A stretch of DNA of 64,000 nt from Mya arenaria (taxonomy: Eukaryota > Mollusca > Bivalvia > Myida > Myidae). The notes under the pieces were generated by a model. That model was not told where the DNA came from, searched no databases, and saw nothing but the letters and a program-made list of their open reading frames with translations. Below are positions 35,375 to 48,600 of this stretch, piece after piece. Made by a program: the position numbers and the translations under genes. The stretch lies in assembly GCF_026914265.1 (NCBI RefSeq), contig NC_069135.1:26578167-26642166 (forward strand), in the 5' to 3' direction. Within the stretch, counting starts at the first letter, position 1; each line of letters starts with the position of its first letter.

Positions 35375-35640
35375 TGCTAACACACACCGTAAGATCATTC
35401 TGGCGCATGCAAATATAACTATTATGTTCAGTACTTACGCCGGAACACAACAAAACTAGTAAGCACTTCTTAAAAAGAAAATATGCACGTTATTATAAAA
35501 GTGGCGGCGCTGTTGCTCTAGTTATTACGTGCATATCTCCTTTTTAGGAAGAGCTTATTAGTTTTGTTATGTTCCGGCGTAAGTACGCATTATAACAGTT
35601 ATATTTGCATACGTCAGAACGTTCTTACGGTGTGTTAGCA
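35375..35640. mobile_element. foldback element with arms of about 115 bp
   Basis: The left arm (35375 to about 35493) and right arm (about 35522-35640) are inverted copies. TGCTAACACAC..CGTAAG, CAAATATAACT, TACTTACGCCGGAAC and ATATGCACG occur in the same order on opposite strands. The loop is about 30 bp. It is non-autonomous, of unknown family, and could form a strong hairpin. Confidence 0.85.
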
Positions 35641-35871
35641 ACGAAGTGTATGTGAAATGCTAGCAGATCTCAAAATAATCACAAGTCCGATTTAGGAGAA
35701 AAGCTCACCACAGTTCGCACAATATTGAAACTAAATCGCAACTAACTTGCAGAAAAATGTTATAAAAATTGTTGTAAAAATTTCTCCGATTTTCGAAATA
35801 TGTCCGTTTAATATAAAATCAAATAAATATAAACTCATTCACGTGTGTAGAAGTAAACACAGGGCATAACT

Positions 35872-36354
35872 CAATGTGTGTATACCACGTGATAAATTGC
35901 GTCATAAATGCTACGTCGGAAGGCAATCTTTTGCTTCGAATGAAAACTTTAAACAAAGATAACTTTCCTATTTATTCACCATTTTAAATGAAACATAGCG
36001 CAGTCTACGCCGCTTATGGAGCCCCACCTTCTGTCTTTTACCAGAGTTTGATTGAAAGCTTAGTTTCTAAAACACTTCTACAAACCTTTTCACAATACAG
36101 CCGTCTGACTGAGCCTTGTCTAAACATTATTTTGGAAACAGGTTCGACGAAGTGTTTGATAAAACTTATCACTTTATCAAACTCCGGTAATAAGACGAAT
36201 GCGTGGATCTTTAAGCGGCGTAGACTGCCCTTTGTTTTATTGTGGTGTAGTAAAAGAAAAGTTATCTTCGATTTAAGTCTACATTTAAAGCAAAATGTTG
36301 CCTTCTGACGTAGAATATATGACTTAATTTATCACGTGCTATACACACACTGAT
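35872..36354. mobile_element. MITE with inverted ends of about 150 bp
   Basis: The left part (TGTGTGTATACCACGTGATA, then AGGCAA, AAAGATAACTTT, GCAGTCTACGCCGCTTA) is matched inverted from about 36200 to 36354 (TGTGTGTATAGCACGTGATA and so on). The 106-codon frame at 35988-36308 lies inside and is not a gene. The CACGTGATAAATT ends are a distinctive family tag. Confidence 0.8.
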
Positions 36355-36802
36355 AACTGCACCACGGAAGTGACGACAGCTCATTTTCTTTGCATCTCCG
36401 TTAAGTGGTGGAGCTAGCGTCAAGAGGTCGTGAATTATCAGGCTATAGTTTTGAAATTGTATTACGTCTTAAGTACATGAAAGTTATCATTGGAAGGTTC
36501 ATTATAATAATCAGGGGATGTAGGGGTCTTTTCAAACATGCCCTTAAAAAGAGGTTTTTATATGATATCCGAGCCGTTCCCGCAACAAATAAAATATTTT
36601 TATTTGTAATTAATGGACATAAGTCAATATATAGTCCTATTTTATTTACTTATTTTAAATACTCGGAGGGATCCCTATTAAACTTTGACGTCGGGATACC
36701 GATCATTAGGATTAAATGGGATTCTAATGTCCATATTTATCGATGGTATGATTTTGTAACTAGTCTGACATTTTGCTTTTCCGGTGAAACAACTGGAATA
36801 TA

Positions 36803-37429
36803 CAGTCGAACCCCGTGGGCCCGATCAGACAGGGACCGGTAAAATACCTCGAGCCTCAGGAAATTAGAGCCATAAGGTAATGCTAACAATTAATAGAATG
36901 AAATCAGTCTTTCAAAAAGCAAAACAATTTTAGCTCCTTTTTAATTCAATGTAACTTTGGGTGACCAACAAAACCCTAAAAAAGGACCAAAATGTAAAAA
37001 TCATAGAATTAAAACAAAAACATCATTTTAAAGGGCAAGAATAATCTTAACATATATGTAGGAAGTAAGTTGATCTGTTGAAAAACTAATTCGTGGGAAC
37101 TGCTTAACGATATTTCCCCTGTATAACTCTATGGGCACTTTCGCTACATTAGATTTTTCCAAAGTTGGCAATGTATGTCCAGTTCGAGCCGGCATGGAAA
37201 TCCAACCAAGCTAGGTCTAGCTAACGGGGTTCGAAAGTAGTCAAGAAAGTTATTTTGGGCTAGTGTTGTGTCTCTCGTTCAATTTAGTTGTGCCCAAGCC
37301 TTGTGTCTCTAATCAGGGATTTCTGTTTTTGGTAATGCTAAGATTTAATAATAAAATCAGTCCTTTATATCCAGTTCGAGCCAGCACGGAAATCGAACCA
37401 AGCCGGTTGGAGCCAACGGGGTGCGACTG
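36803..37429. mobile_element. TA-flanked inverted-repeat element, pogo/Tigger-like ends
   Basis: The left end CAGTCGAACCCCGT follows TA (36801-36802). The right end ACGGGGTGCGACTG is followed by TA (37430-37431). A second near right end (ACGGGGTTCGAA, about 37226) precedes a tandem copy of the right part, so about 190 bp at the 3' side is duplicated (37190-37330 against 37380-37510). No transposase was seen. Tigger-like is a suggestion from TIR form and TA target. Confidence 0.6.
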
Positions 37430-38527
37430 TAGTCTTTAAATTCATTTTTGGCTGGTGTTGCGTCAACCTTTCATTTTAATTTGTGCCCAAACCTTATGCC
37501 TATAAACAGGGATTTTCTTTGTATTATGGCTCATTTAAATTCTCGGAGGTTTACTTATGATAACAATCATTATGATTAAAGGGTTTCTTATGTCTATATT
37601 TATAGAATTAATGATTTCGCGACGAACATAATGGATTATTTCCCGGTGAAACACTGTGAGTCAAGTGTATATAGTAGTTTGTGGTTTACTTATTTTAATC
37701 AGAGGTTCCCTAGTTAACTCAAGTGCGGCTCATTTCAGTTTTAGGTCATTTAGAACAAAAGGTTCACTTACTAGAAGTGCATGCGAATGAGTGGTGTATA
37801 TATATATTATATATCGCATGATTGTTTAAAAACAGAGTATCCGTATGATAGTCACATTTTTCTATTGTTCAACAAAGTGCTATAAGGTTAAAATATCCCC
37901 TAGATTACGCAATAGCCCTTGTGGGCGACCGGTTTTGTTGTCAGTTTTCCTTGACTGTACCGGCGTGTGTTCGTTCAACACTAAAACAGTTTTTTTAATC
38001 TTCATTGGTTTTTTGTTCTGTATTTCTGGTATCAAAGAGTACAATAATTATAATATAAGTGTTTTTATATACATTCCCAGAACTATAAATAATAATATCG
38101 TGAGGAAGCAACTCTACATTTTTCTAGATTAAAGGCACTAGCGGCACTTACACCCCACTAACAAAGATTAAACCTAAATTTAAAATCTAGCATGACTTTC
38201 ATTTAGCGTTGTTATCATACATTTAATTATGAAACCAAGGTCGCTGAGCGAGTGAGCGAGTCCCTTGAATAAACAATAGAACTTTATGTTATAAGATGAG
38301 TGGGAGGAACAAACAATAGAATCAACGAAAACTTTCCTATGAGTTGGTTGAAGACACTAGCGCACTCACATTCTCATAAAATTTCTTATGTAGTGGCCGT
38401 GTATTTGCTCCAGTAAATCTTAAATTTAGTCATGGAAAATTAACCTGAGACAAAACATTGCATGCCAAAATTACCTGCGACACGGTTTTTTAAACTTCTC
38501 TTAACTAGAAGCGCTTTAATTAACCTT
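37430..38527. other. intergenic, diverged duplicate of 36640-36800
   Basis: The segment 37530-37670 (AAATTCTCGGAGG.., TCATTATGATTAAA, CCGGTGAAACA) is a diverged copy of 36640-36795, so the element at 36803-37429 lies between two copies of its flank. The rest is unremarkable. The 95-codon frame at 37845-38132 shows no recognisable domain. Confidence 0.5.
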
Positions 38528-41500
38528 TATTTGAATGCATTATTTAACATGATGCGTTCTAAATTCCTTCGCTAAACCTGGTGCGCTTTTGGCTTCTCTT
38601 TGAATGTATGTTTTTACCTGATGAGTGATTTGAATGCATGTTTTAACTTGATGCGCTTTATTTGACTTGTCTTTGAATGCATGTTTTAACCTGATGCGCT
38701 GTATTTGACTTGTCTTGGAATGCATGTTTTAACCTGATGCGCTTTTTTTGACTTGTCTTTAAATGCATGTTTTAACCTGATGCGCTTATTTGACTTGTCT
38801 CTGAATGCATGTTTTAACCTGATGCGCTGTATTTGACTTGTCTTGGAATGCATGTTTTAACCTGATGCGCTGTATTTGACTTGTCTTGGAATGCATGTTT
38901 TAACCTGATGCGCTGTATTTGACTTGTCTTGGAATGCATGTTTTAACCTGATGCACTGTATTTGACTTCTCTTAAAATGCATGTTTTAACCTGATGCGCT
39001 TTATTTGACTTGTCTCTGAATGCATGTTTTAACCTGATGCGCTTTATTTGACTTGTCTCTGAATGCATGTTTAAACATGAGGCGCTTTTTTTTTTACTTG
39101 TCTCTGAATGCATGTTTTAACATGATGCGCTTTATTTGACTTGTCTCTGAATGCATGTTTAAACATGAGGCGGTTTTTTTTACTTGTCTCTAAATGCATG
39201 TTTTAACCTGATGCGCTTTATTTGACTTGTCTTTTAATGCATGTTTTTACCTAATGTACTTTATTTGACTTGTCTTTAAATGTATGTTTTAAACTGATGT
39301 ACTTTATTTGACTTGTCTCTGAATGCATGTTTTAACTTGATGTACTTTATTTGACTTGTCTCTGAATGCATGTTTTAACCTGATGCACTTTATTTGACTT
39401 GTCTTGGAATGCATGTTTTAACCTGATGCACTTTATTTGACTTGTCTCTGAATGCATGTTTAAACATGAGGCGCTTTTTTTTACTTGTCTCTGAATGCAT
39501 GTTTTAACATGATGCGCTTTATTTGACTTGTCTTTTAATGCATGTTTTTACCTGATGCGCTTATTTGACTCGTCTTTTAACGCATGTTTTAACCTGATGC
39601 GCTTATTTGACTTGTCTCTGAATGCATGTTTTAACCTGATGCGCTTATTTGACTTGTCTCTGAATGCATGTTTTTACCTGATGCGCTTATTTGACTTGTC
39701 TCTGAATGCATGTTTTTACCTGATGCGCTTATTTGACTTGTCTCTGAATGCATGTTTTAACCTGATGCGCTTATTTGACTTGTCTCTGAATGCATGTTTT
39801 TACCTGATGCGCTTATTTGACTTGTCTCTGAATGCATGTTTTTACCTGATGCGCTTATTTGACTTGTCTTGGAATGCATGTTTTAACCTGATGCACTTTA
39901 TTTGACTTGTCTCTGAATGCATGTTTAAACATGAGGCGCTTTTTTTTTACTTGTCTCTGAATGCATGTTTTAACATGATGCGCTTTATTTGACTTGTCTT
40001 TTAATGCATGTTTTTACCTGATGCGCTTATTTGACTCGTCTTTTAACGCATGTTTTAACCTGATGCGCTTATTTGACTTTCTCTGAATGCATGTTTTAAC
40101 CTGATGCGCTTATTTGACTTGTCTCTGAATGCATGTTTTTACCTGATGCGCTTATTTGACTTGTCTCTGAATGCATGTTTTTACCTGATGCGCTTATTTG
40201 ACTTGTCTCTGAATGCATGTTTTTACCTGATGCGCTGTATTTGACTTGTCTTGGAATGCATGTTTTAACCTGATGCGCTGTATTTGACTTGTCTTGGAAT
40301 GCATGTTTTAACCTGATGCGCTTTATTTGATTTTTTTTTAAATGCATGTTCTTACCTGGTGCACTGTATTTGACTTTTCTTTGAATACATGTTTTAACCT
40401 GATGCACTGTTTTTGACTTGTCTTGGAATGCATGTTTTAACCTGATGCGCTTTATTTGACTTGTCTCTGAATGCATGTTTAAACATGAGGCGCTTTTTTT
40501 ACTTGTCTCTGAATGCATGTTTTAACCTGATGCACTTTATTTGACTTGTCTTTAAATGTATGTTTTAAACTGATGTACTTTATTTGACTTGTCTCTGAAT
40601 GCATGTTTTAGCTGATGCTCTTTATTTGACTTGTCTTTTAACGCATGTTTTAGCCGGTGCACTTTATTTGACTTGTCTTTTAATGCATGTTTTAACCTGA
40701 TGCGCTTATTTGACTTGTCTTTAAATGCAAGTTTTAACCTGATGCACTTCATTTGACTTGTCTTTTAACGCATGTTGTAACCTGATGCGCTTTATTTGAC
40801 TTGTCTTTTAATGCATGTTTTAACCTGATGCGCTTATTTGACTTGTCTTTAAATGCATGTTTTAACCTGATGCACTTTATTTGACTTGTCTTTTAATGCA
40901 TGTTTTAACCTGATGTACTTTATTTGACTTGTCTCTGAATGCATGTTTAAACCTGATGCGCTTTATTTGACTTGTCTTTTAATGCATGTTTTAACCTGAT
41001 GTACTTTATTTGACTTGTCTCTGAATGCATGTTTAAACCTGATGCGCTTTATTTGACTTGTCTTTTAATGCATGTTTTAACCTGATGCGCTTATTTGACT
41101 TGTTTAAATGCATGTTTAAACCTGATGCTCTTTATTTGACTTGTCTTTTAACGCATGTTTTAGTTGGTGCACTTTATTTGACTTGTCTCTGAATGCATGT
41201 TTTAACCTGATGCGCTTTATTTGACTCGTCTTTTAACGCATGTTTTAGCTGATGCACTTTATTTGACTTGTCTTTTAACGCATGTTTTAACCTGAGCTCT
41301 TTATTTGACTTGTCTTTTAACGCATGTTTTAGCTGCTGATGCTCTTTATTTGACTCGTCTTTTAACGCATGTTTTAGCTGATGCACTTTATTTGACTTGT
41401 CTTTTAACGCATGTTTTAACCTGAGCTCTTTATTTGACTTGTCTTTTAACGCATGTTTTAGCTGATGCTCTTTATTTGACTTGTCTTTCAACGCATGTTT

Positions 41501-44273
41501 TAACCTGATGCGCTTTATTTGACTTGTCTTTTAACGCATGTTTTAGCTGGTGCACTTTATTTGACTCGTCTTTTAACGCATGTTTTAACCTGATGCGCCT
41601 TATTTGACTTGTCTTTTAACGCATGTTTTAGCTGGTGCACTTTATTTGACTTGTCTTTTAACGCATGTTTTAACCTGATGCGCTTTATTTGACTTGTCTT
41701 TTAACGCATGTTTTAGCTGGTGCACTTTATTTGACTCGTCTTTTAACGCATGTTTTAGCCTGATGCGCTTTATTTGACTTGTCTTTTAACGCATGTTTTA
41801 GCTGATGCTCTTTATTTGACTCGTCTTTTAACGCATGTTTTACCTGATGCACTTTATTTGACTTGTCTTTTAACGCATGTTTTAACCTGATGCGCTTTAT
41901 TTGACTTGTCTTTTAACGCATGTTTTAGCTGATGCTCTTTATTTGACTCGTCTTTTAACGCATGTTTTACCTGATGCACTTTATTTGACTTGTCTTTTAA
42001 CGCATGTTTTAGCTGGTGCACTTTATTTGACTTGTCTTTTAACGCATGTTTTAGCTGATGCTCTTTATTTGACTTGTCTTTTAACGCATGTTTTAGCTGG
42101 TGCACTTTATTTGACTTGTCTCTGAATGCATGTTTTAACCTGATGCGCTTTATTTGACCCGTCTTTTAACACATGTTTTAGCTGATGCTCTTTATTTGAC
42201 TTGTCTTTTAACGCATGTTTTAACCTGATGCTCTTTATTTGACTTGTCTTTTAACGCATGTTTTAGCTGGTGCACTTTATTTGACTTGTCTTTTAACGCA
42301 TGTTTTAGCTGATGCTCTTTATTTGACTTGTCTTTTAACGCATGTTTTAGCTGATGCTCTTTATTTGACTTGTCTTTTAACGCATGTTTTAACCTGATGC
42401 GCTTTATTTGACTCGTCTTTTAACACATGTTTTAGCTGATGCTCTTTATTTGACTTGTCTTTTAACGCATGTTTTAGCTGGTGCACTTTATTTGACTCGT
42501 CTTTTAACACATGTTTTAACCTGATGCGCTTTATTTGACTCGTCTTTTAACGCATGTTTTAGCTGGTGCACTTTATTTGACTCGTCTTTTAACGCATGTT
42601 TTAACCTGATGCGCTTTATTTGACTTGTCTTTTAACGCATGTTTTAGCTGATGCTCTTTATTTGACTTGTCTTTTAACGCATGTTTTAGCCGGTGCACTT
42701 TATTTGACTTGTCTTTTAACGCATGTTTTAACGCATGTTTTAGCTGATGCACTTTATTTGACTCGTCTTTTAACGCATGTTTTAGCTGGTGCACTTTATT
42801 TGACTCGTCTTTTAACGCATGTTTTAGCTGGTGCACTTTATTTGACTCGTCTTTTAACGCATGTTTTAGCTGGTGCACTTTATTTGACTCGTCTTTTAAC
42901 GCATGTTTTAGCTGGTGCGCTTTATTTGACTCGTCTTTTAACGCATGTTTTAGCTGGTGCACTTTATTTGACTTGTCTTTTAACGCATGTTTTAGCTGAT
43001 GCTCTTTATTTGACTTGTCTTTAAATGCATGTTCTTACCTGGTGCACTTTACTTGACTTGTCTTTTAATGCATGTTTTAACCTGATGCGCTTTATTTGAC
43101 TCGTCTTTTAACGCATGTTTTAGCTGGTGCACTTTATTTGACTCGTCTTTTAACGCATGTTTTAGCTGGTGCACTTTATTTGACTTGTCTTTTAACGCAT
43201 GTTTTAGCTGGTGCGCTTTATTTGACTTGTCTTTTAACGCATGTTTTAGCTGGTGCACTTTATTTGACTTGTCTTTTAATGCATGTTTTAGCTGGTGCAC
43301 TTTATTTGACTTGTCTTTTAACGCATGTTTTAGCTGGTGCACTTTATTTGACTTGTCTTTTAACGCATGTTTTAGCTGGTGCACTTTATTTGACTTGTCT
43401 TTTAACGCATGTTTTAACCTGATGCTCTTTATTTGACTTGTCTTTTAACGCATGTTTTAACCTGATGCTCTTTATTTGACTTGTCTTTTAACGCATGTTT
43501 AAGCTGGTTCACTTTATTTGACTTGTCTTTTAACGCATGTTTTAGCTGATGCTCTTTATTTGACTTGTCTTTTAACGCATGTTTTAGCTGGTGCACTTTA
43601 TTTGACTCGTCTTTTAACGCATGTTTTAGCTGGTGCACTTTATTTGACTCGTCTTTTAACGCATGTTTTAGCTGGTGCACTTTATTTGACTTGTTTTTTA
43701 ACACATGTTTTAGCTGATGCTCTTTATTTGACTCGTCTTTTAACGCATGTTTTAGCTGGTGCACTTTATTTGACTTGTCTTTTAACGCATGTTTTAGCTG
43801 GTGCACTTTATTTGACTCGTCTTTTAACGCATGTTTTAGCTGGTGCACTTTATTTGACTTGTCTTTTAACGCATGTTTTAGCTGGTGCACTTTATTTGAC
43901 TTGTCTTTTAACGCATGTTTTAGCTGGTGCACTTTATTTGACTCGTCTTTTAACACATGTTTTAGCTGGTGCACTTTATTTGACTCGTCTTTTAACGCAT
44001 GTTTTAGCTGATGCTCTTTATTTGACTTGTCTTTAAATGCATGTTCTTACCTGGTGCACTTTATTTGACTTGTCTTTTAATGCATGTTTTAACCTGATGC
44101 GCTTTATTTGACTTCTTTTTGGATGCATGTTTTTAACTGATGCACTTTTTTCTTTGAACGTATGGTTTAACCTGATGCTCTTTTTTTGAATGTATGTTAA
44201 ACCTCATGCGCTTTTTTCTTTGAATGTATGTGTTAACCTGGCGCGCTTTTTTCTTTGAATGTATGTTTTAACC
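38528..44273. repeat. 5.7-kb minisatellite, 42-bp unit, about 135 copies
   Basis: The unit is about 42 bp: TTTGACTTGTCTTTTAACGC then ATGTTTTAGCTGGTGCACTTTA. Variation is ordered. The left side is mostly TCTGAATGCATG..AACCTGATGCGC (41-42 bp); the right side is mostly TTTTAACGCATG..AGCTGGTGCAC. ACTTGTC/ACTCGTC and GATGCTC/GGTGCAC variants mix through it. Variants such as TAAACATGAGGCGC mark higher-order blocks (one at 39461, repeated at 39926, offset 465 bp). As 42 is 14 codons, stop-free frames run on both strands (up to 181 codons minus, HQLKHALKDKSNKV repeats; 172 plus, LTHVLAGALYLTCL repeats). These are by-products: they start and stop at random variants and have no splice context. Confidence 0.95.
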
Positions 44274-45648
44274 TTTAATACCTGACCATGTTTGCCGAGC
44301 ATGAGACTCGTAGCGATAATTTGATTTTCAGCGCAACCAGAAACGGAACTACAATAAAAAGTAACGCCAAACCCAAATGTATGTTACATACAATCGAACA
44401 GGTAAGATACTGCCAAACAGAAAAAAGAACTGTCTAGCCATATGCTTGCATTTACATTACGTAAATACTCACATATTGCATTCATATACGTTAAAAGCAA
44501 CACCTTGGTGTTCACCTCGCCATCAATGAGTTATGACACATGGTCATCGTCTGCAGGGGGAAATATATCTCGCTCTTTACCTGTAGGTATTGGCAGTATG
44601 TTACCTTTCTGATTAATGTAAACTCATAAAATGTGTAGATTTTAACTATTTTATTGTAAAATATATCACATCAATTTCATGCAAACAATAAGGAAATATT
44701 CAACAACAATGAATGAAAAATAAATAATCGTAGAGGCAGTTTTAAATTAATGGCACACAAGTGACTGAAATGCCTTTTCTTTGCCGACTTGTACAAACAT
44801 GGAATAATTGCTAGACAAACTAAGCAAATTGACGCTTAAGCTCTCATGAAATGATCGCTTGATGTGCATTCATATTAACTATAACAAAAAACATTTATAA
44901 ACATAACAACACATTGGTCTAAAAAAAATATTAAAAAAATGATTGAACGAGTTACAGCGAAATTAAAGAAAAGATGAGACAATATTGCCAAACTAAACTA
45001 AAATAATTTATATTTTTATCAAAAATGAAGTCAATATTAAATAAAAACAAAAAGTTTTGAACTAATTAATTCATATACTATCGATCACGATTTTTATTTC
45101 GATTTTTTATTATTCAAAGCAGAAAAAAATAATTTAGAGCTGTTCATTCTTCTTGGCATGCTTCCAAATGGCTTTGGTTAATGCAAAATAATGTTCAATG
45201 TACATTATGGTGGAAATCATCATCAAATGGACGGAACAAATTTCAGTATCCATGGTACATTTCTAAAACAAAAAGCCCTCGTGTGAGTAGCTGTCCATAA
45301 CATATATTATGCACCAATGTAAATAGTAAATAAAATAAATAAATAATAAAAAAGAGATTGCACATATGTATCACAAAATCAGTGCCATCCAAGTAACGCA
45401 CATAGCTGGAATCATATGACATGTACGCCATTGAAATCACTCAAAATCACTGTAAATTGCATGTTTTATATGATTAATTTTACACCACAATTTTCATCGA
45501 TCGTATTCGTCATTTGAGCTTTACAATCATCAATATTATTTGTGGCATTTACTAAGTAAACCTTCAATCACGTATCAAATGTCAGTTGGAAAACAGTAAT
45601 GTTTAACTTGTTTGATTGTTTCTCATGCAATTTCAGTTTTCAGCACAT
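44274..45648. other. 3' flank of the cytokine-like gene
   Basis: AT-rich; should contain the 3' UTR of the minus-strand gene whose stop is at 45649. No other gene is seen. The 65-codon minus frame at 45243-45440 has no recognisable features. Confidence 0.5.
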
Positions 45649-48600
45649 TTAAACGGTTGAAACCATTGCATCATTAATAGCCGCATAAATCCCCTTTAGA
45701 TATTTCATGACAGCTTCACTATCCTTTATAACAACATAAGCACGCAGGGTTTCGTTCGTAATGTTTTCTCCAGTGCTTTTAAAGGCTTGGGAAACTTCAA
45801 ATACCGTGGTCACATTGGAGGTATCTTCCCTCATTCCCAACAGCGCTATTTTTATATCACAAAGAATTCTATAAATTTCAATTTCTAGTTCCTCAAGCCG
45901 CATTTTCAAACTTCCCTCTTGTGTTTGCTTGCTTATCTCATTATGTGTTCGTATGTATTCCACGTGTGTCACGAGTTTAAATAACAATGAGTAATGTTCC
46001 TTCAGTGCGGTTGCAGGCTGAAAAAAAAGACAAAAGACATTAAAATCTTGCGAAAATATTACCACAAGAAATGAAATTAAAGCTGCACTCTCACAGATTG
46101 ATTGTTTTGGCAAATTGTTTTTGTCTTGAAAAGAGCCAGTTTTTGCGTAAATGTATTGAAACCAGTGATATAAAACTGCTGACAAAAGGGCAGAGAGCAG
46201 TTTTCATAATGAGCTGATTCTGAGACAAAAAAAAAACAACTAGAAAGGTCAAAACTGTCAATGTGTGAGAGTGCAGCTTTAAATTACTTTAAACCCAACC
46301 CTAAGGGAAGAAAATAGTCAAAGAATATATGGTTACTACGACGGTATCTAAAAAATTCAGCTTGAAACCCAGATTACAGTATTACGAAAGACGGTTTCCA
46401 AAACGAAGATGTTGCAACATTCTAAACTTGTGATACTCATGCACTTAATAGCTTTGAGCGTTTTTGATGTATACGCAATTTTACAACAACAGCGAGTATT
46501 TATAGTTTCTTCACTTGATTTAGACTGCAACGGTTTTCGAATGAATTTTAAACGTTGGTTTATTTTAACAAATCATTTAAAAGGGTGTGTAAAGTGTTGA
46601 TTAAACTTACGTTCTGAACTGCAGCTATTTTTGTCTGGTCGGTTAAAATCACGTCCTCCGAAGGTAAAAATGTATCATTTTCAACGTGTGAGGTCAGTGC
46701 TGCAGAACTAATGTATGTGTTTCTGACCTGAAAATAAAAACAATTAAAGTCATAAAATACTTCGGATATATTGTTTTGCATAGTGCATGTAAGGTATAAA
46801 GACATGTTGTGTTAATGCTGCAGAGCGTGTGTATATATTCGACATAAAATATTAATACATACTATCATAACGTCTTGGATTTAAATAATTACAATTTGAG
46901 CATATGGCGTGCGTTCCTATTTTCATTAAGTCATGAAAACGTGATATTCGTCAAAGGCGTGTTAAGAACGCTCAACGTATACTTTATACGCCCATCCATA
47001 CGGTTGTACGGTACGTCTAACTTAACTAAATCGTTCACTTTAATACATTCCTGAACCTTGTGAAGATCTCCCCATCTTTCCCACAAAAATTTAACAAGCT
47101 TGAAAAACGTAGGTCAGACGTAATATACGTAAACCTCCAATTAAACGACCTTGTGTAATCGGAATGCTCACTCGGACTCTTTTTTTTCCGATGTCAGCGA
47201 CAGCTATGACAATCAATGCACTAGGATTGGCGAGGTCATTGAGATAAAGGTAGAGGTTCAATAGTTTGGTCAAAAGGAAGTTAAGGTAAATTCTAATGTC
47301 CCTAAGATAGATTGTAAAACAATAGATAAAGCCATATTTAATTTTGATGTATGTACGGTATGATTGAGAGTCATACATTCCAGCATTGAGAATATTGAAG
47401 CAGGAAATGACATCTGATATTAAGACAGATGTGTAATAGTCCATTTTTTTCACATAACATTTTGTTGTATTTTTTCATTCAAATTACATGTGAAAAAAGA
47501 AGACGCGAACTTTGATGTTTAAAGTCTACTAACTCGGCTTGTTCTGATTGTCTTAAAAGACAAAATAAATCCTAGCACCCAGGATCGTTTTATCATCACT
47601 TCTTAATTGATGGATTTGAAGAGGAAATAAAGTTTTAAAAATGCATACCTGTCTTATTAATTGTTCTGAATATTAAGTAACAAATCACCAATAATAATAA
47701 TTGCCTTAATAGAGGAAGAACACTTGAATGGACTAGTAAAATTTATAATATATTATCAATTGAAATGGAAATGAATTTATCTACGGATGATTTATCATGT
47801 TCAATTTCTCTTTGCTAGTTTTTTTTCCATATGTCCAATGTAATTAGCAGTGACTGAGGAGTATACATATTACTCATCAGAGATGCGAGACATGGTTCCT
47901 TCGACTTAATTTAATAGCAAAAGTTCTGACAAAGAACAATATATTTACTCATGTTTAGTTCCTTATTGCAATTTTCAATTTAACTTTCATGTCATCACTT
48001 TGTTTAGTGTTGTTTTTTTAATTCAGGCCACAATATCAAGCCAAATCTTAATATAGATTTCAACTCATTTTACCGCTTAAAAGCAAAGTATGATTAAAAA
48101 TCTTGTACGTTTTATACTTTTTAAAACCATATATTCCATAGAATGTGTTGTTAAAAATGTATTGTCAATAATTGAATGAAAACGAATTCTTGAGCAAAAA
48201 TATACTTAAGAAATTGTAAAAAATACAATGAATTGTACTCAAGTCCATTACTTAATGTACAATATTTTCCCCTTGGAATCTACACCACAGGTTTTAATCA
48301 ACACTATTTTTTATAGAATGCTGTTTTAATAGTCGTCAAAACATATATTATTTTCAATATATTTTGATGGTTTGTGGTTAAATGAGTTGAGACTGAGTTT
48401 GCGACCTGAGTTGTGTATTTTCGTGATATTGAGTCTGGTCATCGGGCTTTTCCATGTACTTTAGATTACTTTCATAAAGACATTCGGAACACCTCGGCCA
48501 TTTTCCAACGAAAACAAGAAAACAACCCCGGATGTATATGGACGGTTTAAAATGACAGAAACCTTTATATTTAACTATGCTGCAAGGAGATAGCGTAGTA

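Noticed and set aside
36405..36842. 145-codon plus-strand frame as a gene
   Set aside because: Its end lies in the terminal repeat of a TA-flanked element, and the composition looks random.
42573..44036. Long open frames with 14-residue repeats as a repeat protein gene
   Set aside because: They occur on both strands and in several frames, start and stop at random unit variants, and follow from the 42-bp unit length.
38528..44273. CRISPR array
   Set aside because: Direct repeats have no unique spacers and the setting is a eukaryotic genome; this is a minisatellite.
47091..47453. 120-codon minus-strand frame as an extra exon of the cytokine-like gene
   Set aside because: Exons 2 and 3 already join in phase across it; no acceptor/donor pair in phase and no domain recognised.
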